Assembly: GCA_016792685.1 (NCBI GenBank)
Contig: JAEULQ010000038.1
Span: 1 to 38,719, forward strand
DNA length: 38,719 nt
Direction of reading: 5' to 3'
Source of the DNA: Tabrizicola sp.
GTDB taxonomy: Bacteria; Pseudomonadota; Alphaproteobacteria; Rhodobacterales; Rhodobacteraceae
A program made the translations under genes and the position numbers. Every line of letters begins with the position of its first letter. The stretch's first letter is position 1. Shown piece by piece: positions 27,972-36,886 of the stretch. The notes below the pieces were generated by a model, which saw only the letters and a program-made list of their open reading frames with translations, was not told the origin of the DNA and did no database searches.

Positions 27972-29345
27972 ATGACCCTCGACGCCGTCCTATCCCGCAT
28001 CGATGACACCCTGCCCGAGGCGGTGGACCGGTTGATGGCACTTCTGCGCATCCCCTCGATCTCGACCGACCCGGCCTATGCGGCCGACTGCGCCCGTGCC
28101 GCGGACTGGCTGGTCGAGGATCTGAAATCGCTGGGCTTTGCGGCCCGGTCGGCTTCGACCCCGGGTCACCCGATGGTGGTGGCTCATGGCGGCGAAGGCG
28201 GGAGGCATGTGCTCTTCTACGGCCATTACGACGTGCAACCGGTCGATCCGCTTGAACTCTGGGACCGCCCGCCCTTCGAGCCCGAACTCCAGGAAACGCA
28301 GAAAGGCCGCGTTATCCGGGCGCGAGGGGCGTCCGACGACAAGGGTCAGCTGATGACCTTCATCGAGGCCTGCCGCGCCTGGAAGACGGTTCATGGCAAA
28401 CTTCCCGGCAAGCTGACGATCTTTCTGGAAGGCGAGGAGGAATCGGGCTCGCCTTCGCTCATCCCCTTCCTGCGGGAAAACCGCGCCGAGCTTTCGGCCA
28501 GCCTGGCGCTGATCTGCGACACCGGGCTTTACGAAGACCGGGTGCCCGCGATTTCGACCCAGTTGCGCGGGCTCGCCAAATCGGAATTCACCATCCATGC
28601 CGCCAGCCGCGACCTGCATTCCGGAGCCTACGGCGGGCTGGCCCGCAATCCTTTGCATGTCATGGCACAGCTCCTGGCCGATCTGCATGACGCAACTGGC
28701 GGGGTGACGGTGCCCGGCTTCTACGACGATGTCGACGAATTGCCCGACACATTGCGCCAGCAGTGGCAAGGGTTGGCCTTCAACCATGCGGCCTATCTGG
28801 GCGACGTGGGGCTTTCGATTCCCGCAGGAGAACAGGACCGCACGCCCCTCGAAATGCTCTGGTCGCGCCCGACCGCCGAGGTCAACGGCATGTGGGGCGG
28901 CTACAACGGGGCAGGCTTCAAGACCGTGCTGCCCGCCGAAGCCCATGCCAAGGTTTCGTTCCGTCTCGTGTCGCGCCAGGACCCGGCCAAAGTCCTGCAG
29001 TCCTTCCGCAAATGGGCCGAAGCCCGCATCCCCGCCGATTGCCGCATCACCTGGCACGACGGGATCGAAGGCTCGCCCGCTTCGGTCATGTCGATCGCCG
29101 ACCCCGCCTTCGAATCCGCCCGCGCCGCCTTAAGCGAGGAATGGGGTCGCCCGGCGGTCTTTGTCGGCGAAGGCGGCTCGATCCCCATCGCCGGCTATTT
29201 CAAGACCGAACTCGGGATGGATGCGATGCTGGTTGGATTTGCCAAGGATGACGACCAGATCCACTCTCCGAACGAAAAGTACGACGTGGAAAGCTTCCAC
29301 AAGGGCATCCGCTCCTGGGCCCGCATCCTTGCGCGCCTCATGTGA
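27972..29345 (+). CDS. M20 family dipeptidase/metallopeptidase
   Basis: This 457-residue cytoplasmic di-zinc peptidase has the M20 ligands in order: H85 (FYGHYDVQP), bridging D122 (GASDDKG), catalytic E155 with ligand E156 (EGEEESGS), a CDTG aspartate near residue 190, and a C-terminal histidine in DDQIHSPNE. The lid/dimerisation domain is about residues 200-360. It probably hydrolyses dipeptides (CNDP/DUG1-like subgroup), but amidohydrolase action on other N-acyl substrates cannot be excluded. GGAG precedes the ATG. It is divergent from hemA across 217 bases and overlaps the GNAT gene by one base. Confidence 0.92.
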   Translation: MTLDAVLSRIDDTLPEAVDRLMALLRIPSISTDPAYAADCARAADWLVEDLKSLGFAARSASTPGHPMVVAHGGEGGRHVLFYGHYDVQPVDPLELWDRPPFEPELQETQKGRVIRARGASDDKGQLMTFIEACRAWKTVHGKLPGKLTIFLEGEEESGSPSLIPFLRENRAELSASLALICDTGLYEDRVPAISTQLRGLAKSEFTIHAASRDLHSGAYGGLARNPLHVMAQLLADLHDATGGVTVPGFYDDVDELPDTLRQQWQGLAFNHAAYLGDVGLSIPAGEQDRTPLEMLWSRPTAEVNGMWGGYNGAGFKTVLPAEAHAKVSFRLVSRQDPAKVLQSFRKWAEARIPADCRITWHDGIEGSPASVMSIADPAFESARAALSEEWGRPAVFVGEGGSIPIAGYFKTELGMDAMLVGFAKDDDQIHSPNEKYDVESFHKGIRSWARILARLM

Positions 29346-29785
29346 TGCTTGAACTTCGCGACGCAAATCCTTTGGATGAAAAGGTTTTCCTGCGCCTCTG
29401 GCAGGGGTTTCTCGACGGCTACGGGCTGACCCTTCCGCCCGAGGTCACCGCCTTCACCTGGACGCGGCTGATGGACCCGGCCAATCCTCTGACGGCGCGG
29501 CTCGCCTGCCTTGACGGCATGCCGATGGGCTTTGCCATCCACCAGCATCATCCCTCGACCTGGGTCATGGGCGATGACGGCTATCTGGAAGACCTCTTCG
29601 TCGCCCCCGAGGCGCGTGGCCAGGGTCTCGGCCGTGCTCTGATCGAGGATCTGATCGCGATCAGCCGCCAGCGCGGCTGGCGTCGGCTCTACTGGCTGAC
29701 CGAGATCGAGAATGCGACCGCCCGCCGCCTTTATGACCAGTATTGCGAGAACGACGGCCACATCCGCTACCGGATGACGCTTTAG
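29345..29785 (+). CDS. GNAT family N-acetyltransferase
   Basis: This 146-residue protein has the GNAT fold with the acetyl-CoA loop EARGQGLGRALIEDLI (about residues 82-97) preceded by GYLEDLFVAPE, and a C-terminal ENATARRLYDQYC helix typical of small-molecule or amino-acid acetyltransferases. The substrate is unknown. The ATG overlaps the M20 stop as TGATG, so its translation is coupled to the peptidase. A GTG three bases earlier is possible but less likely. The two may act on the same amino-acid or peptide pool. Confidence 0.88.
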   Translation: MLELRDANPLDEKVFLRLWQGFLDGYGLTLPPEVTAFTWTRLMDPANPLTARLACLDGMPMGFAIHQHHPSTWVMGDDGYLEDLFVAPEARGQGLGRALIEDLIAISRQRGWRRLYWLTEIENATARRLYDQYCENDGHIRYRMTL

Positions 29786-29806
29786 CCGTCGGCGCCGCTC
29801 CAGCGC

Positions 29807-30172
29807 CTAAAGGCACCGGTTCCAGACCAGATCCGTTCCATCCCCGAACCAGACCCGCAGGCTCTGGCCATCCGGTGCAAGAACCAGGACGACCGTCTCG
29901 ATGCCGGGGCCTGCAATCTCGGCCAACGTGACCAGCAGCCAATCAGGAAACTGCGGATCGAGAGTCAGTTCGGTTACTCGCAGTGTCATTCCGGCAACCT
30001 CGACCCCAAGGGCGGAAACCAGGATCAACTGGTCGCGATCGCAAGGCTGATGGGCAGGCACAAAGCTGCCCTGGAAGGCGTCCGGCATGCCACCTCCCTC
30101 GGCCACCACCTGCCCGGCCGATGCCAGAGCCAGCAAGCAGGCCGCCAGACCGCCAGGAACGACCAGTCTCAC
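29807..30172 (-). CDS. Exported two-cysteine hypothetical protein (paralogue A)
   Basis: This 121-residue protein has a signal peptide (about 1-24, ending VVAEG) and a ~97-residue mature part of unknown function, probably periplasmic beta-rich. Two cysteines remain after cleavage: one in HQPCDRDQ and one in the C-terminal VWNRCL, which could form a disulfide. It shares PDxFxGxF/Y, a first cysteine, a VTEL/VTDL strand, a DGxxL turn and a C-terminal D/GxxVWxRC with the next gene, from which it overlaps by four bases (ATGA). I do not recognise a family. It is convergent with the GNAT gene. Confidence 0.72.
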   Translation of the reverse strand: MRLVVPGGLAACLLALASAGQVVAEGGGMPDAFQGSFVPAHQPCDRDQLILVSALGVEVAGMTLRVTELTLDPQFPDWLLVTLAEIAGPGIETVVLVLAPDGQSLRVWFGDGTDLVWNRCL

Positions 30173-30534
30173 GCGCAGCGCAGCCAGACGACTTGGCTGC
30201 CATCCGGATAGTCGAAGGTCAGACGCGTTCCGTCTTCGGACAGCTCAAGGACAGCCGAGTCGGTCCATTCCGCACCGCCCCCGCTGTTCAGAAGCGTCGC
30301 CTCGACCTTGCGGGGGTTGACAGGATCCTCGATCAGATCGGTGACCGAGATCGCAAACTCGGCGCCGACCATCACTCCCTCGGCAATCGTGATGACGGAA
30401 AGCCCTTCGCAAACCGCCCCGTCAGGCGCATAGGCGCCGTCAAACCCGTCCGGCAAAAGCACGGCCCCTGTCTCTGCCAGGGCCGCCGACGCGGCAAGCA
30501 AGCTTGCAAGGAAAGGGCGCAGAACGGATTGCAT
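30169..30534 (-). CDS. Exported two-cysteine hypothetical protein (paralogue B)
   Basis: This 121-residue protein has a signal peptide (about 1-20, ending ALAE). The mature part parallels its neighbour: PDGFDGAYAPDGAVCEG, SVTDLIEDP, LSEDGTRLTFDYPDG and a final VVWLRCA, again with two cysteines. I start it at the ATG at 30532-30534; the open frame continues upstream through the tRNA-Asp gene, which is clearly artefactual. It lies about 90 bases downstream of a tRNA-Asp gene on the same strand and could be read through from it. The function is unknown. Confidence 0.72.
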   Translation of the reverse strand: MQSVLRPFLASLLAASAALAETGAVLLPDGFDGAYAPDGAVCEGLSVITIAEGVMVGAEFAISVTDLIEDPVNPRKVEATLLNSGGGAEWTDSAVLELSEDGTRLTFDYPDGSQVVWLRCA

Positions 30535-30622
30535 GACACTGGCCTCCGGGATTTCATCGGTGCGGGATAGCCCGGTGCCAATGCTGGCGCCAAGACCGGG
30601 AAACATGACCCTGAGGGGAAAG

Positions 30623-30699
30623 TGGCGCGGTGGACGGGGCTCGAACCCGCGACCCCCGGCGTGACAGGCCGGTACTCTAACCGACTGAGCTACCACCGC
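30623..30699 (-). tRNA. tRNA-Asp (GTC), copy 1
   Basis: A 77-nt cloverleaf on the minus strand: acceptor GCGGTGG pairing with CCACCGC, G discriminator and encoded CCA, D arm GCTC...GAGT, anticodon stem CCGGC/GCCGG with loop CTGTCAC (anticodon GTC), variable loop GGGTC and T arm GCGGG-TTCGAGC-CCCGT. The sequence is identical to the copy at 30988-31064. A promoter lies directly upstream. Confidence 0.97.
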
Positions 30700-30711
30700 G
30701 CGATGCGGGCC

Positions 30712-30740
30712 GAGATAGTCGCTCGCGCCGGGGGCGTCAA
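30712..30740 (-). promoter_or_regulatory. Promoter of tRNA-Asp copy 1
   Basis: On the minus strand TTGACG (30735-30740), a 17-base spacer, then TATCTC (30712-30717). The -10 ends 12 bases before the tRNA 5' end, giving a very short leader. Confidence 0.7.
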
Positions 30741-30853
30741 GCAGGAAACCGCAGCTTTTCGCACCAATCCCGCACCCTGCTCCGCCGAACAGCCGGGAAC
30801 CGCCGCAGAAGCCCCAGTTCGGGGGCGACCTTGCTCTTTTTCCAGATAGTCTG

Positions 30854-30874
30854 GGGGTTTGTGGGTGAAACCCC
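30854..30874. other. Hairpin in the spacer between the two tRNA genes
   Basis: GGGGTTT (30854-30860) and AAACCCC (30868-30874) form a 7-bp stem with a 7-base loop, within the 288-base spacer. It could terminate the transcript from tRNA copy 2, though no T-tract follows on the minus strand. Apart from this and the copy 1 promoter I see no gene in the spacer. Confidence 0.4.
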
Positions 30875-30987
30875 AACTCTCCAAGCCTGTTGCCAACCCC
30901 ACGCGCAACGGGCGAGACAGGCGCTTGCGCCGCACGGCGCGCGATATGCTACTTGCCCAAAGAGGTCGATAGGGATTGGGGGGAAAG

Positions 30988-31064
30988 TGGCGCGGTGGAC
31001 GGGGCTCGAACCCGCGACCCCCGGCGTGACAGGCCGGTACTCTAACCGACTGAGCTACCACCGC
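30988..31064 (-). tRNA. tRNA-Asp (GTC), copy 2
   Basis: The 77-nt sequence is identical to the copy at 30623-30699, including the encoded CCA. Identity extends a few bases beyond both ends (GGGAAAG side and CGCG side), consistent with duplication of a segment slightly longer than the gene. It has a separate promoter upstream. Confidence 0.97.
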
Positions 31065-31094
31065 GCGCTTGTCCGGGCGAGCCCGAACCCGGCC

Positions 31095-31123
31095 CTCTTA
31101 CGCAAGGGGTCAGGCGGCGTCAA
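31095..31123 (-). promoter_or_regulatory. Promoter of tRNA-Asp copy 2
   Basis: On the minus strand TTGACG (31118-31123), a 17-base spacer, then TAAGAG (31095-31100). The -10 is weaker than that of copy 1, and the leader would be about 25 bases. Confidence 0.55.
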
Positions 31124-31141
31124 TGGGGCGCGGCGTGATTT

Positions 31142-32080
31142 TCATCGCTCTGGCGCCGGGATGAACTCGGCATCGTCCCCGGGCGGCAGGCGGAAACGGC
31201 CGTGCATCCAGTCGCCGGCCCGCCAGGCCTCTTTTGCGGCCTCGATCTTCTCGCGGGACGAGGCGACGAAATTCCACCAGATGAAGCGCGGCCCGTCCAT
31301 CGTGGCCCCGCCCAGAAGCATGATCTGCGCGCCCGCAGCCCCAGCCCGGACCGACACCCGGTCGCCCGGCCGAAAGACCAGCATCCGCCCCGCCTCGAAG
31401 ACCTGGCCTGCGCAGGTGACCTCGCCTTCCAGCACATAGACCCCGCGGTCCTCGTGGTCCTCGGGCAGCGGAATCGCGGCCCCGGGCGCAAGGCGGGCGT
31501 CGGCGTAGAAGACCTCCGACGGCATCTCGAGCCCGACCTTCTCGCCCCACGCATGGCCAAGGATCAGGCGGACCGTCTTGCCCTCGCCCTCAAGCTCCGG
31601 CAGCGCCGCTCGCCCGAGGTGAACAAATTGCGCCGCGTCTTCCTCGTGCTTTTCGGGCAGGGCCAGCCAGGTCTGCAGCCCGAACATCGACAGGGGAGCC
31701 TGCCGCGCCGCGCCGTCGGTTCGTTCCGAATGGGTGATCCCCTGCCCTGCGAGCATCCAGTTCATCGCCCCCGGCTCGATCCAGAGATCGGTACCCAGGC
31801 TGTCGCGGTGGTGCATCCGGCCCTTCAAAAGGTAGGTGACCGTCCCAAGCCCGATATGCGGATGCGGTCGCACGTCAATCCCTTCGCCGGTCAGGAACTC
31901 GGCCGGGCCCATCTGGTCGAAGAAGATGAAGGGTCCCACCATCTGCCGCTGGGCCGAGGGTAGTGCACGGCGGACCTCGAACCCGCCGAGGTCGCGGGCG
32001 CGGGGGACGATGACGGTCTCGATCGCATCCACTGCGTCGCCAATCGGGATCGAGGGGTCGAGGATCGGATTCCAGCTCAT
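31142..32080 (-). CDS. Pirin family protein
   Basis: This 312-residue bicupin has the pirin metal site: H73 and H75 (RPHPHIGL), H117 and E119 (ITHSE). Other family blocks include GPFIFFDQMGP, HHRDSLG and the C-terminal cupin GVYVLEGEVTCAGQ. Pirins bind a non-haem metal; some have quercetinase activity and others act as redox-sensitive regulators, so the role here is open. The start is the ATG at 32078-32080 (MSWNPILDPS), which has AAGGAG seven bases upstream; a longer frame has no such site. It is divergent from the hydrolase gene across about 155 bases that presumably hold both promoters. Confidence 0.92.
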   Translation of the reverse strand: MSWNPILDPSIPIGDAVDAIETVIVPRARDLGGFEVRRALPSAQRQMVGPFIFFDQMGPAEFLTGEGIDVRPHPHIGLGTVTYLLKGRMHHRDSLGTDLWIEPGAMNWMLAGQGITHSERTDGAARQAPLSMFGLQTWLALPEKHEEDAAQFVHLGRAALPELEGEGKTVRLILGHAWGEKVGLEMPSEVFYADARLAPGAAIPLPEDHEDRGVYVLEGEVTCAGQVFEAGRMLVFRPGDRVSVRAGAAGAQIMLLGGATMDGPRFIWWNFVASSREKIEAAKEAWRAGDWMHGRFRLPPGDDAEFIPAPER

Positions 32081-32236
32081 GGGAAATCTCCTTTCCACGC
32101 AATCTAGGTCGCCTGCCCTTGGATTGCATCCCTGTTGCATAGCGCGCCGATTGTGCGGTCATGAACAGGTCACGGAATACTTGAATTACACGATTGAATA
32201 ATATCGGATGGTGCCAGAGAATCGGAGATCGGCACA

Positions 32237-34228
32237 GTGACAGTCCGCAGCAACTTTCCCGAAGCCCTGACCGAGATCGAGGATCTGTCGATCCCGATGC
32301 CGGATGGCACCCGGCTTTCCGCCCGGGTCTGGATGCCAAAGGACGCGGCCACGCGACCGGTCCCGGCAGTGCTGGAATACATCCCCTACCGCAAGCGCGA
32401 CGGGACCCTGCCCCGCGATGAGCTCATGCACCCCTATGTCGCTGGTCACGGCTATGCCTGCGTGCGGGTCGACATCCGGGGCAATGGCGACAGCGAAGGG
32501 CTGATGGAGGACGAATATTCCGCCCAGGAGCTGCAGGATGCCTGCGATGTGATCGCCTGGCTGGCCCGGCAGGAGTGGTGCAGCGGGACAGTCGGGATGA
32601 TGGGGAAGAGCTGGGGTGGGTTCAACTGCCTGCAGACCGCCTTCCTGCAGCCCCCGGCGCTCAAGGCGGTGATCTCGGTCTATTCGACGACCGACCGCTT
32701 TGCCGATGACATCCATTTCAAGGGCGGTGCGCTTCTGGGCGAGAACTTCGGCTGGGGCGCGGTCATGCTGTCCTATTCCTCGCGTCCCGGCGATCCCCTG
32801 CTGCACAACGGCTGGCGCGAGACCTGGCTCAACCGTCTGAACAACCAGCCGTTCCACACCCCCGGCTGGGCTTCTCACCAGACCCGGGATGCCTACTGGA
32901 AGCATGGCTCGATCTGCGAGGACTGGGACCGGATGACTGTCCCGATCCTGTCGTTCGGTGGCTGGAACGACAACTACATGAACACGGTCGCGGCCTTGCT
33001 GGAGAATTCGCGCGGGCCGGTAAAGGGGATCATCGGCCCCTGGGTGCATCAGTATCCTCATACCGCCGTGCCGGGGCCGAAGATCGGTTTCCTGCAACTG
33101 GCCATCCGCTGGTGGGACCGCTGGCTCAAGGGCATCGAAAACGGGGCGGAAGATGACCCTGCCCTGCGCGCCTACATGTTTCATTCCGCGCCGCCGAACC
33201 CGAGCGCCTCGCATCGGGACGGGCACTGGATCGCCGAACAGGTGTGGCCGACGCCCCGTGTCTCGCGCCGGATGCTGCAGGTTTCCGACGCGGGCCTTGG
33301 CGCAGACGGGCCGCTGTCGGCCAGCGTTTGCACTCCGCAGCACCTGGGCATGACCGCGGGCGAGTTCTTCCCGATGGGGCTCAACGCCGAGATGGCGGGG
33401 GACCAGCGCAGCGACGATGCGCTTTCGGTCTGTTTTGATGCCGCGCCTCAGACCGAAGCCCTTGAACTTCTGGGGGCCGCCAAGCTGACCCTGCGCCTGT
33501 CCTCGGACAAGCCGCTTGCCTTCCTCGTGGCCCGGCTGTGCGATGTGGCGCCGGATGGCGCATCGACCAGGATCGCGCATGGCATCCTGAACCTCTGTCA
33601 CCGCAAAGACCGCGAAGCGCCCGAACCGATGACGCCGGGCGTCCCTGAGGACATCACGCTGGTCCTGGACCAGATGGGCTATCGCGTCGCGCCCGGCCAC
33701 AGGTTGCGGCTGGCACTTTCAACCACCTACTGGCCCTTTGTCTGGCCCAGCCCCGAGGCCGCGACGCTGGAAATCACTGCGGCCAGCCTGGACCTTCCGG
33801 TGCATCAGGGGACGGGCGAGGCGGAATGGACGCCGCCACCTGCCGAAACCGCGCCGCCTTGGAAGCACCGGATGTTGCGCACCGGCAGTGCCAGCCGCCG
33901 GATCGAGACCGACCTCATCGGCGGTCGACATGTGCTGGTCGTGCAAGACGACCAGGGCGACCCCGAAAACCTGACCCATGGTCTGATCACGGGCGAACAC
34001 ACTACAGAGCGCTGGGAAATCGGGGCCGATCCACTCTCGGCCCGGGCCGAGATTTCCTGGGAGCAGCGCCTCTCACGCGGCGACTGGCGGATCATGACAC
34101 GGGCCGAGTCGGTCATGACCGCAACGGCGACCGAGTTGCGGATGGAAGCCAGCCTTGTCGCCTGGGAAGGCGACCTCATCGTCTTTCAGCGTCAATGGGA
34201 TGAACGGGTGGACCGCAACTTTGTCTGA
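32237..34228 (+). CDS. CocE/NonD family (peptidase S15-like) hydrolase
   Basis: This 663-residue serine hydrolase has an alpha/beta-hydrolase domain with nucleophile S125 (GKSWGGF), acid D245 (GGWND) and histidine H271 (GPWVH), a helical cap (about 140-230) and a C-terminal jelly-roll domain (about 345-580). That is the layout of cocaine esterase, alpha-amino-acid ester hydrolases and X-prolyl dipeptidyl peptidases. No signal peptide is seen, so it is cytoplasmic. It starts with GTG, preceded by GGAG at nine bases. The ABC importer that follows 101 bases downstream suggests its substrate is imported: a proline-containing peptide, or an amino-acid ester or amide. Exact specificity cannot be read. 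Confidence 0.88.
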   Translation: MTVRSNFPEALTEIEDLSIPMPDGTRLSARVWMPKDAATRPVPAVLEYIPYRKRDGTLPRDELMHPYVAGHGYACVRVDIRGNGDSEGLMEDEYSAQELQDACDVIAWLARQEWCSGTVGMMGKSWGGFNCLQTAFLQPPALKAVISVYSTTDRFADDIHFKGGALLGENFGWGAVMLSYSSRPGDPLLHNGWRETWLNRLNNQPFHTPGWASHQTRDAYWKHGSICEDWDRMTVPILSFGGWNDNYMNTVAALLENSRGPVKGIIGPWVHQYPHTAVPGPKIGFLQLAIRWWDRWLKGIENGAEDDPALRAYMFHSAPPNPSASHRDGHWIAEQVWPTPRVSRRMLQVSDAGLGADGPLSASVCTPQHLGMTAGEFFPMGLNAEMAGDQRSDDALSVCFDAAPQTEALELLGAAKLTLRLSSDKPLAFLVARLCDVAPDGASTRIAHGILNLCHRKDREAPEPMTPGVPEDITLVLDQMGYRVAPGHRLRLALSTTYWPFVWPSPEAATLEITAASLDLPVHQGTGEAEWTPPPAETAPPWKHRMLRTGSASRRIETDLIGGRHVLVVQDDQGDPENLTHGLITGEHTTERWEIGADPLSARAEISWEQRLSRGDWRIMTRAESVMTATATELRMEASLVAWEGDLIVFQRQWDERVDRNFV

Positions 34229-34329
34229 TTCCGCGAAGAAATCATTTGTCGGAAAGAATGGTTCGCGGTTTATTGATTACCGAGTCAACAAAAGAATCCC
34301 CGAACTGGGGACCACACAGGGAGACGAAG

Positions 34330-35925
34330 ATGAACGACAAGCATAACCAGCTTGACTGGATGGTTTCGCAGGCGAAGTCGGGTCGGATGTCCCGGCGCGA
34401 ATTCATCGGCCGGACGACCGCACTCGGTGTCTCGGCTGGCCTCGCCTCGGCACTGTTCAGCAAGGCTGCACTAGCCCAGGCCAAGAAGGGCGGCGTGTTG
34501 CGCGCCGGCATGCAGGGCGGGGAATCGACCAACACGCTCGACCCGGCACTGGCCGCGTCCGAGGTTCCGTTCGCCGTCAACATGACCTGGGGCGAAATGC
34601 TGGTCGACGTGGCCCCCGACAATACCATCGACTACCGCATCGCCGAGGAAATCTCCTCGAACGCCGATGCGACCGAGTGGAAGTTCAAGATCCGCGCGGG
34701 CGTCGAATTCCATGACGGCAAGACGGTCACCGCCGAGGATGTGGTCGCCACGCTCAAGCGGCACACCGACGAGAAGTCGCAGTCCGGCGCCTTGGGCATC
34801 GTGCAGGGCATCAGCGAAATGACCGCCGAAGGCGACATGGTCACGCTCAAGCTGTCGTCGGGCAACGCTGACCTTCCCTACCTGATGGCCGACTATCACT
34901 TGGTGATCCAGCCTGGTGGCGGCCTCGACAATCCGGCTGCGGGCATTGGTGCCGGCGCCTACAAGGTAAAGGTCAACGAGCCGGGCGTCCGCCACGTGTT
35001 CGAACGTCATGCGAACTACTGGGATGCCGCCAACGGCGCGCATGCCGACGAAGTCGAGATCATCGTGATCAACGACAACACAGCCCGGACCGCAGCGCTG
35101 CAGTCGGGCCAGATCCACATGATGAACCGGGTCGACCCGAAGATCGTTGAGCTTCTGAAGGGCGTCGATGGCATCACCATCGAGCACGCGCCTGGCCGCG
35201 GTCACTATGTCTTCATCATGCATGTTGACAAGCCGCCGTTCGACAACAACGACCTGCGGATGGCGCTGAAGCTGGCGATCAACCGTCAGGAAATGGTCGA
35301 TAAGATCCTGGGCGGTCTGGGTGCCAGGGGCAACGACTTCCCGATCAACGCTGCCTATCCGATGTTCGACGACACCATTCCGCAGCGTGAGTATGACGCT
35401 GCACTTGCGGCCGAGCATTACAAGAAGTCCGGCCACGACGGCAGCCCGATCATCCTGCGGGCAGCTCCCGGCGCCTTCCCGGGTGCTGTCGACGCAGCGA
35501 ACCTGTTCTCGGCCTCGGCCAATGCGGCCGGCATTCCGCTGCAGGTGAAGCTCGAGCCCGATGACGGCTACTGGTCGAACGTCTGGAACGTCGAGCCCTT
35601 CTGCGCCTCCTACTGGGGCGGCCGTCCGGTGCAGGACCAGATGTACTCGACCGCCTATCTCTCGACCGCGGACTGGAACGACACCAAGTTCAAGAACGCC
35701 AAGTTCGACGAACTCCTGGTTGCGGCACGCGCCGAGCTTGATACGGAAAAGCGCAAGGGCATGTACTCGGAAATGGCCCATATCCTGCGCGACGAAGGCG
35801 GTCTGATCCTGCCGATGTTCAACGACTGGGTCGAAGCCCGCCGTGCCGAAGTGGCCGGCTGGAACCCCGACCCGAACGGCGAACTGATGAACGGCAAAGC
35901 CCTGCTCAAGTGCTGGCTGGCGTAA
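34330..35925 (+). CDS. ABC transporter periplasmic binding protein, peptide type (SBP family 5)
   Basis: This 531-residue solute-binding protein carries a twin-arginine signal: SRREFIG at residues 21-27, a hydrophobic stretch and cleavage after ALA at about 49. So it is probably exported folded by Tat. The mature protein matches family 5 (DppA/OppA): EFHDGKTVTAEDVVATLKR near 135, and DNNDLRMALKLAINRQEMVDKILGG. I start it at the ATG at 34330 (GGAGA upstream), not at the frame's earlier ATG at 34246. The permease gene begins four bases after its stop. The ligand could be a peptide, but family 5 also binds opines, nickel and glutathione. Confidence 0.9.
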   Translation: MNDKHNQLDWMVSQAKSGRMSRREFIGRTTALGVSAGLASALFSKAALAQAKKGGVLRAGMQGGESTNTLDPALAASEVPFAVNMTWGEMLVDVAPDNTIDYRIAEEISSNADATEWKFKIRAGVEFHDGKTVTAEDVVATLKRHTDEKSQSGALGIVQGISEMTAEGDMVTLKLSSGNADLPYLMADYHLVIQPGGGLDNPAAGIGAGAYKVKVNEPGVRHVFERHANYWDAANGAHADEVEIIVINDNTARTAALQSGQIHMMNRVDPKIVELLKGVDGITIEHAPGRGHYVFIMHVDKPPFDNNDLRMALKLAINRQEMVDKILGGLGARGNDFPINAAYPMFDDTIPQREYDAALAAEHYKKSGHDGSPIILRAAPGAFPGAVDAANLFSASANAAGIPLQVKLEPDDGYWSNVWNVEPFCASYWGGRPVQDQMYSTAYLSTADWNDTKFKNAKFDELLVAARAELDTEKRKGMYSEMAHILRDEGGLILPMFNDWVEARRAEVAGWNPDPNGELMNGKALLKCWLA

Positions 35926-35929
35926 GCCC

Positions 35930-36886
35930 GTGCACCCGATCCTGAAGCTTCTGGTCCAGCGCATTGCGCTGGGCCTTCTCCTTCTCCTCGCCGTGTCAGC
36001 GGTAATCTTCCTGGGCGTCGAGGCGCTGCCGGGCGATACCGCACAGCAGATCCTTGGCCAATCGGCCACGCCAGAAGCGCTGGCCAACCTGCGCGAGAAG
36101 CTGGGGCTGAACGACCCGCCCCTGACCCGCTACTTCGCCTGGCTGGGCGGGGTGCTCACCGGCGATCTGGGCACCGCCCTGACCAATGGCGTCGACATCG
36201 CCGACGCGATCGGCCAGCGCCTGGGCAATACGCTTTTCCTCGCCGGTTGCGCTGCTGTCATCGCCGTGCCGCTTGCGATCCTTCTCGGCCTCGTTGCCGC
36301 ACGTTATGCCGGGCGCTGGCCCGACAAGGTGATCTCGGGCATCACGCTGACCACGATCAGCCTGCCGGAATTCGTCGCGGCCTATTTCGTGATTTTCGTA
36401 CTGACCCAACTCATCCCGGTGTTCCAGCCTGTCGCAATGGTCTTTCCGGGCATGAGCTTCTGGGCAAAGCTCAACGCCGTCGCCCTGCCTGTCATCGTCC
36501 TCGTCCTCGTCGTTCTGGCCCACATGATGCGCATGACCAGGGCCGCGATCCTGAACGTGATGCAGTCGGCCTATATCGAGACGGCCGAGCTGAAGGGCCT
36601 CTCGCCAATGACGGTCATCTGGCGCCACGCCTTCCCGAACGCGATCGCGCCGGTGGTCAGCGTCGTAATGCTGAACCTCGCCTATCTGGTCGTGGGTGTC
36701 GTCGTGGTCGAGGTTGTCTTCGGCTACAACGCGCTTGGGCAATACCTCGTCGACCATGTCACCAAACGTGACCTGCCCGTGGTCCAAGCTGTCGGCCTGA
36801 TCTTCGCAGCCGTCTACATCTTCCTGAACATGCTCGCGGACATCATCGGCATCCTTGCGAACCCGCGGCTGAGGCACCCGAAATGA
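35930..36886 (+). CDS. ABC transporter permease, DppB-like
   Basis: This 318-residue inner-membrane permease has six hydrophobic segments, the DppB N-terminus (VQRIALGLLLLLAVSAVIF, then EALPGDTA) and an EAA loop at about residues 217-240 (IETAELKGLSPMTVIWRHAF) that contacts the ATPase. It starts with GTG four bases after the binding-protein stop. It pairs with the next gene to form the heterodimeric channel. Confidence 0.92.
   Translation: MHPILKLLVQRIALGLLLLLAVSAVIFLGVEALPGDTAQQILGQSATPEALANLREKLGLNDPPLTRYFAWLGGVLTGDLGTALTNGVDIADAIGQRLGNTLFLAGCAAVIAVPLAILLGLVAARYAGRWPDKVISGITLTTISLPEFVAAYFVIFVLTQLIPVFQPVAMVFPGMSFWAKLNAVALPVIVLVLVVLAHMMRMTRAAILNVMQSAYIETAELKGLSPMTVIWRHAFPNAIAPVVSVVMLNLAYLVVGVVVVEVVFGYNALGQYLVDHVTKRDLPVVQAVGLIFAAVYIFLNMLADIIGILANPRLRHPK

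Noticed and set aside
30690-31061. Minus-strand frame beginning MVAQSVRVPACHAGGRGFEPRP
   Set aside because: This peptide is the translation of the tRNA-Asp gene itself, a well-known spurious annotation.
34273-34288. TTGAT-N6-GTCAA upstream of the binding-protein gene, like an FNR box
   Set aside because: The spacer is six bases instead of four, so the half sites are out of register for FNR.
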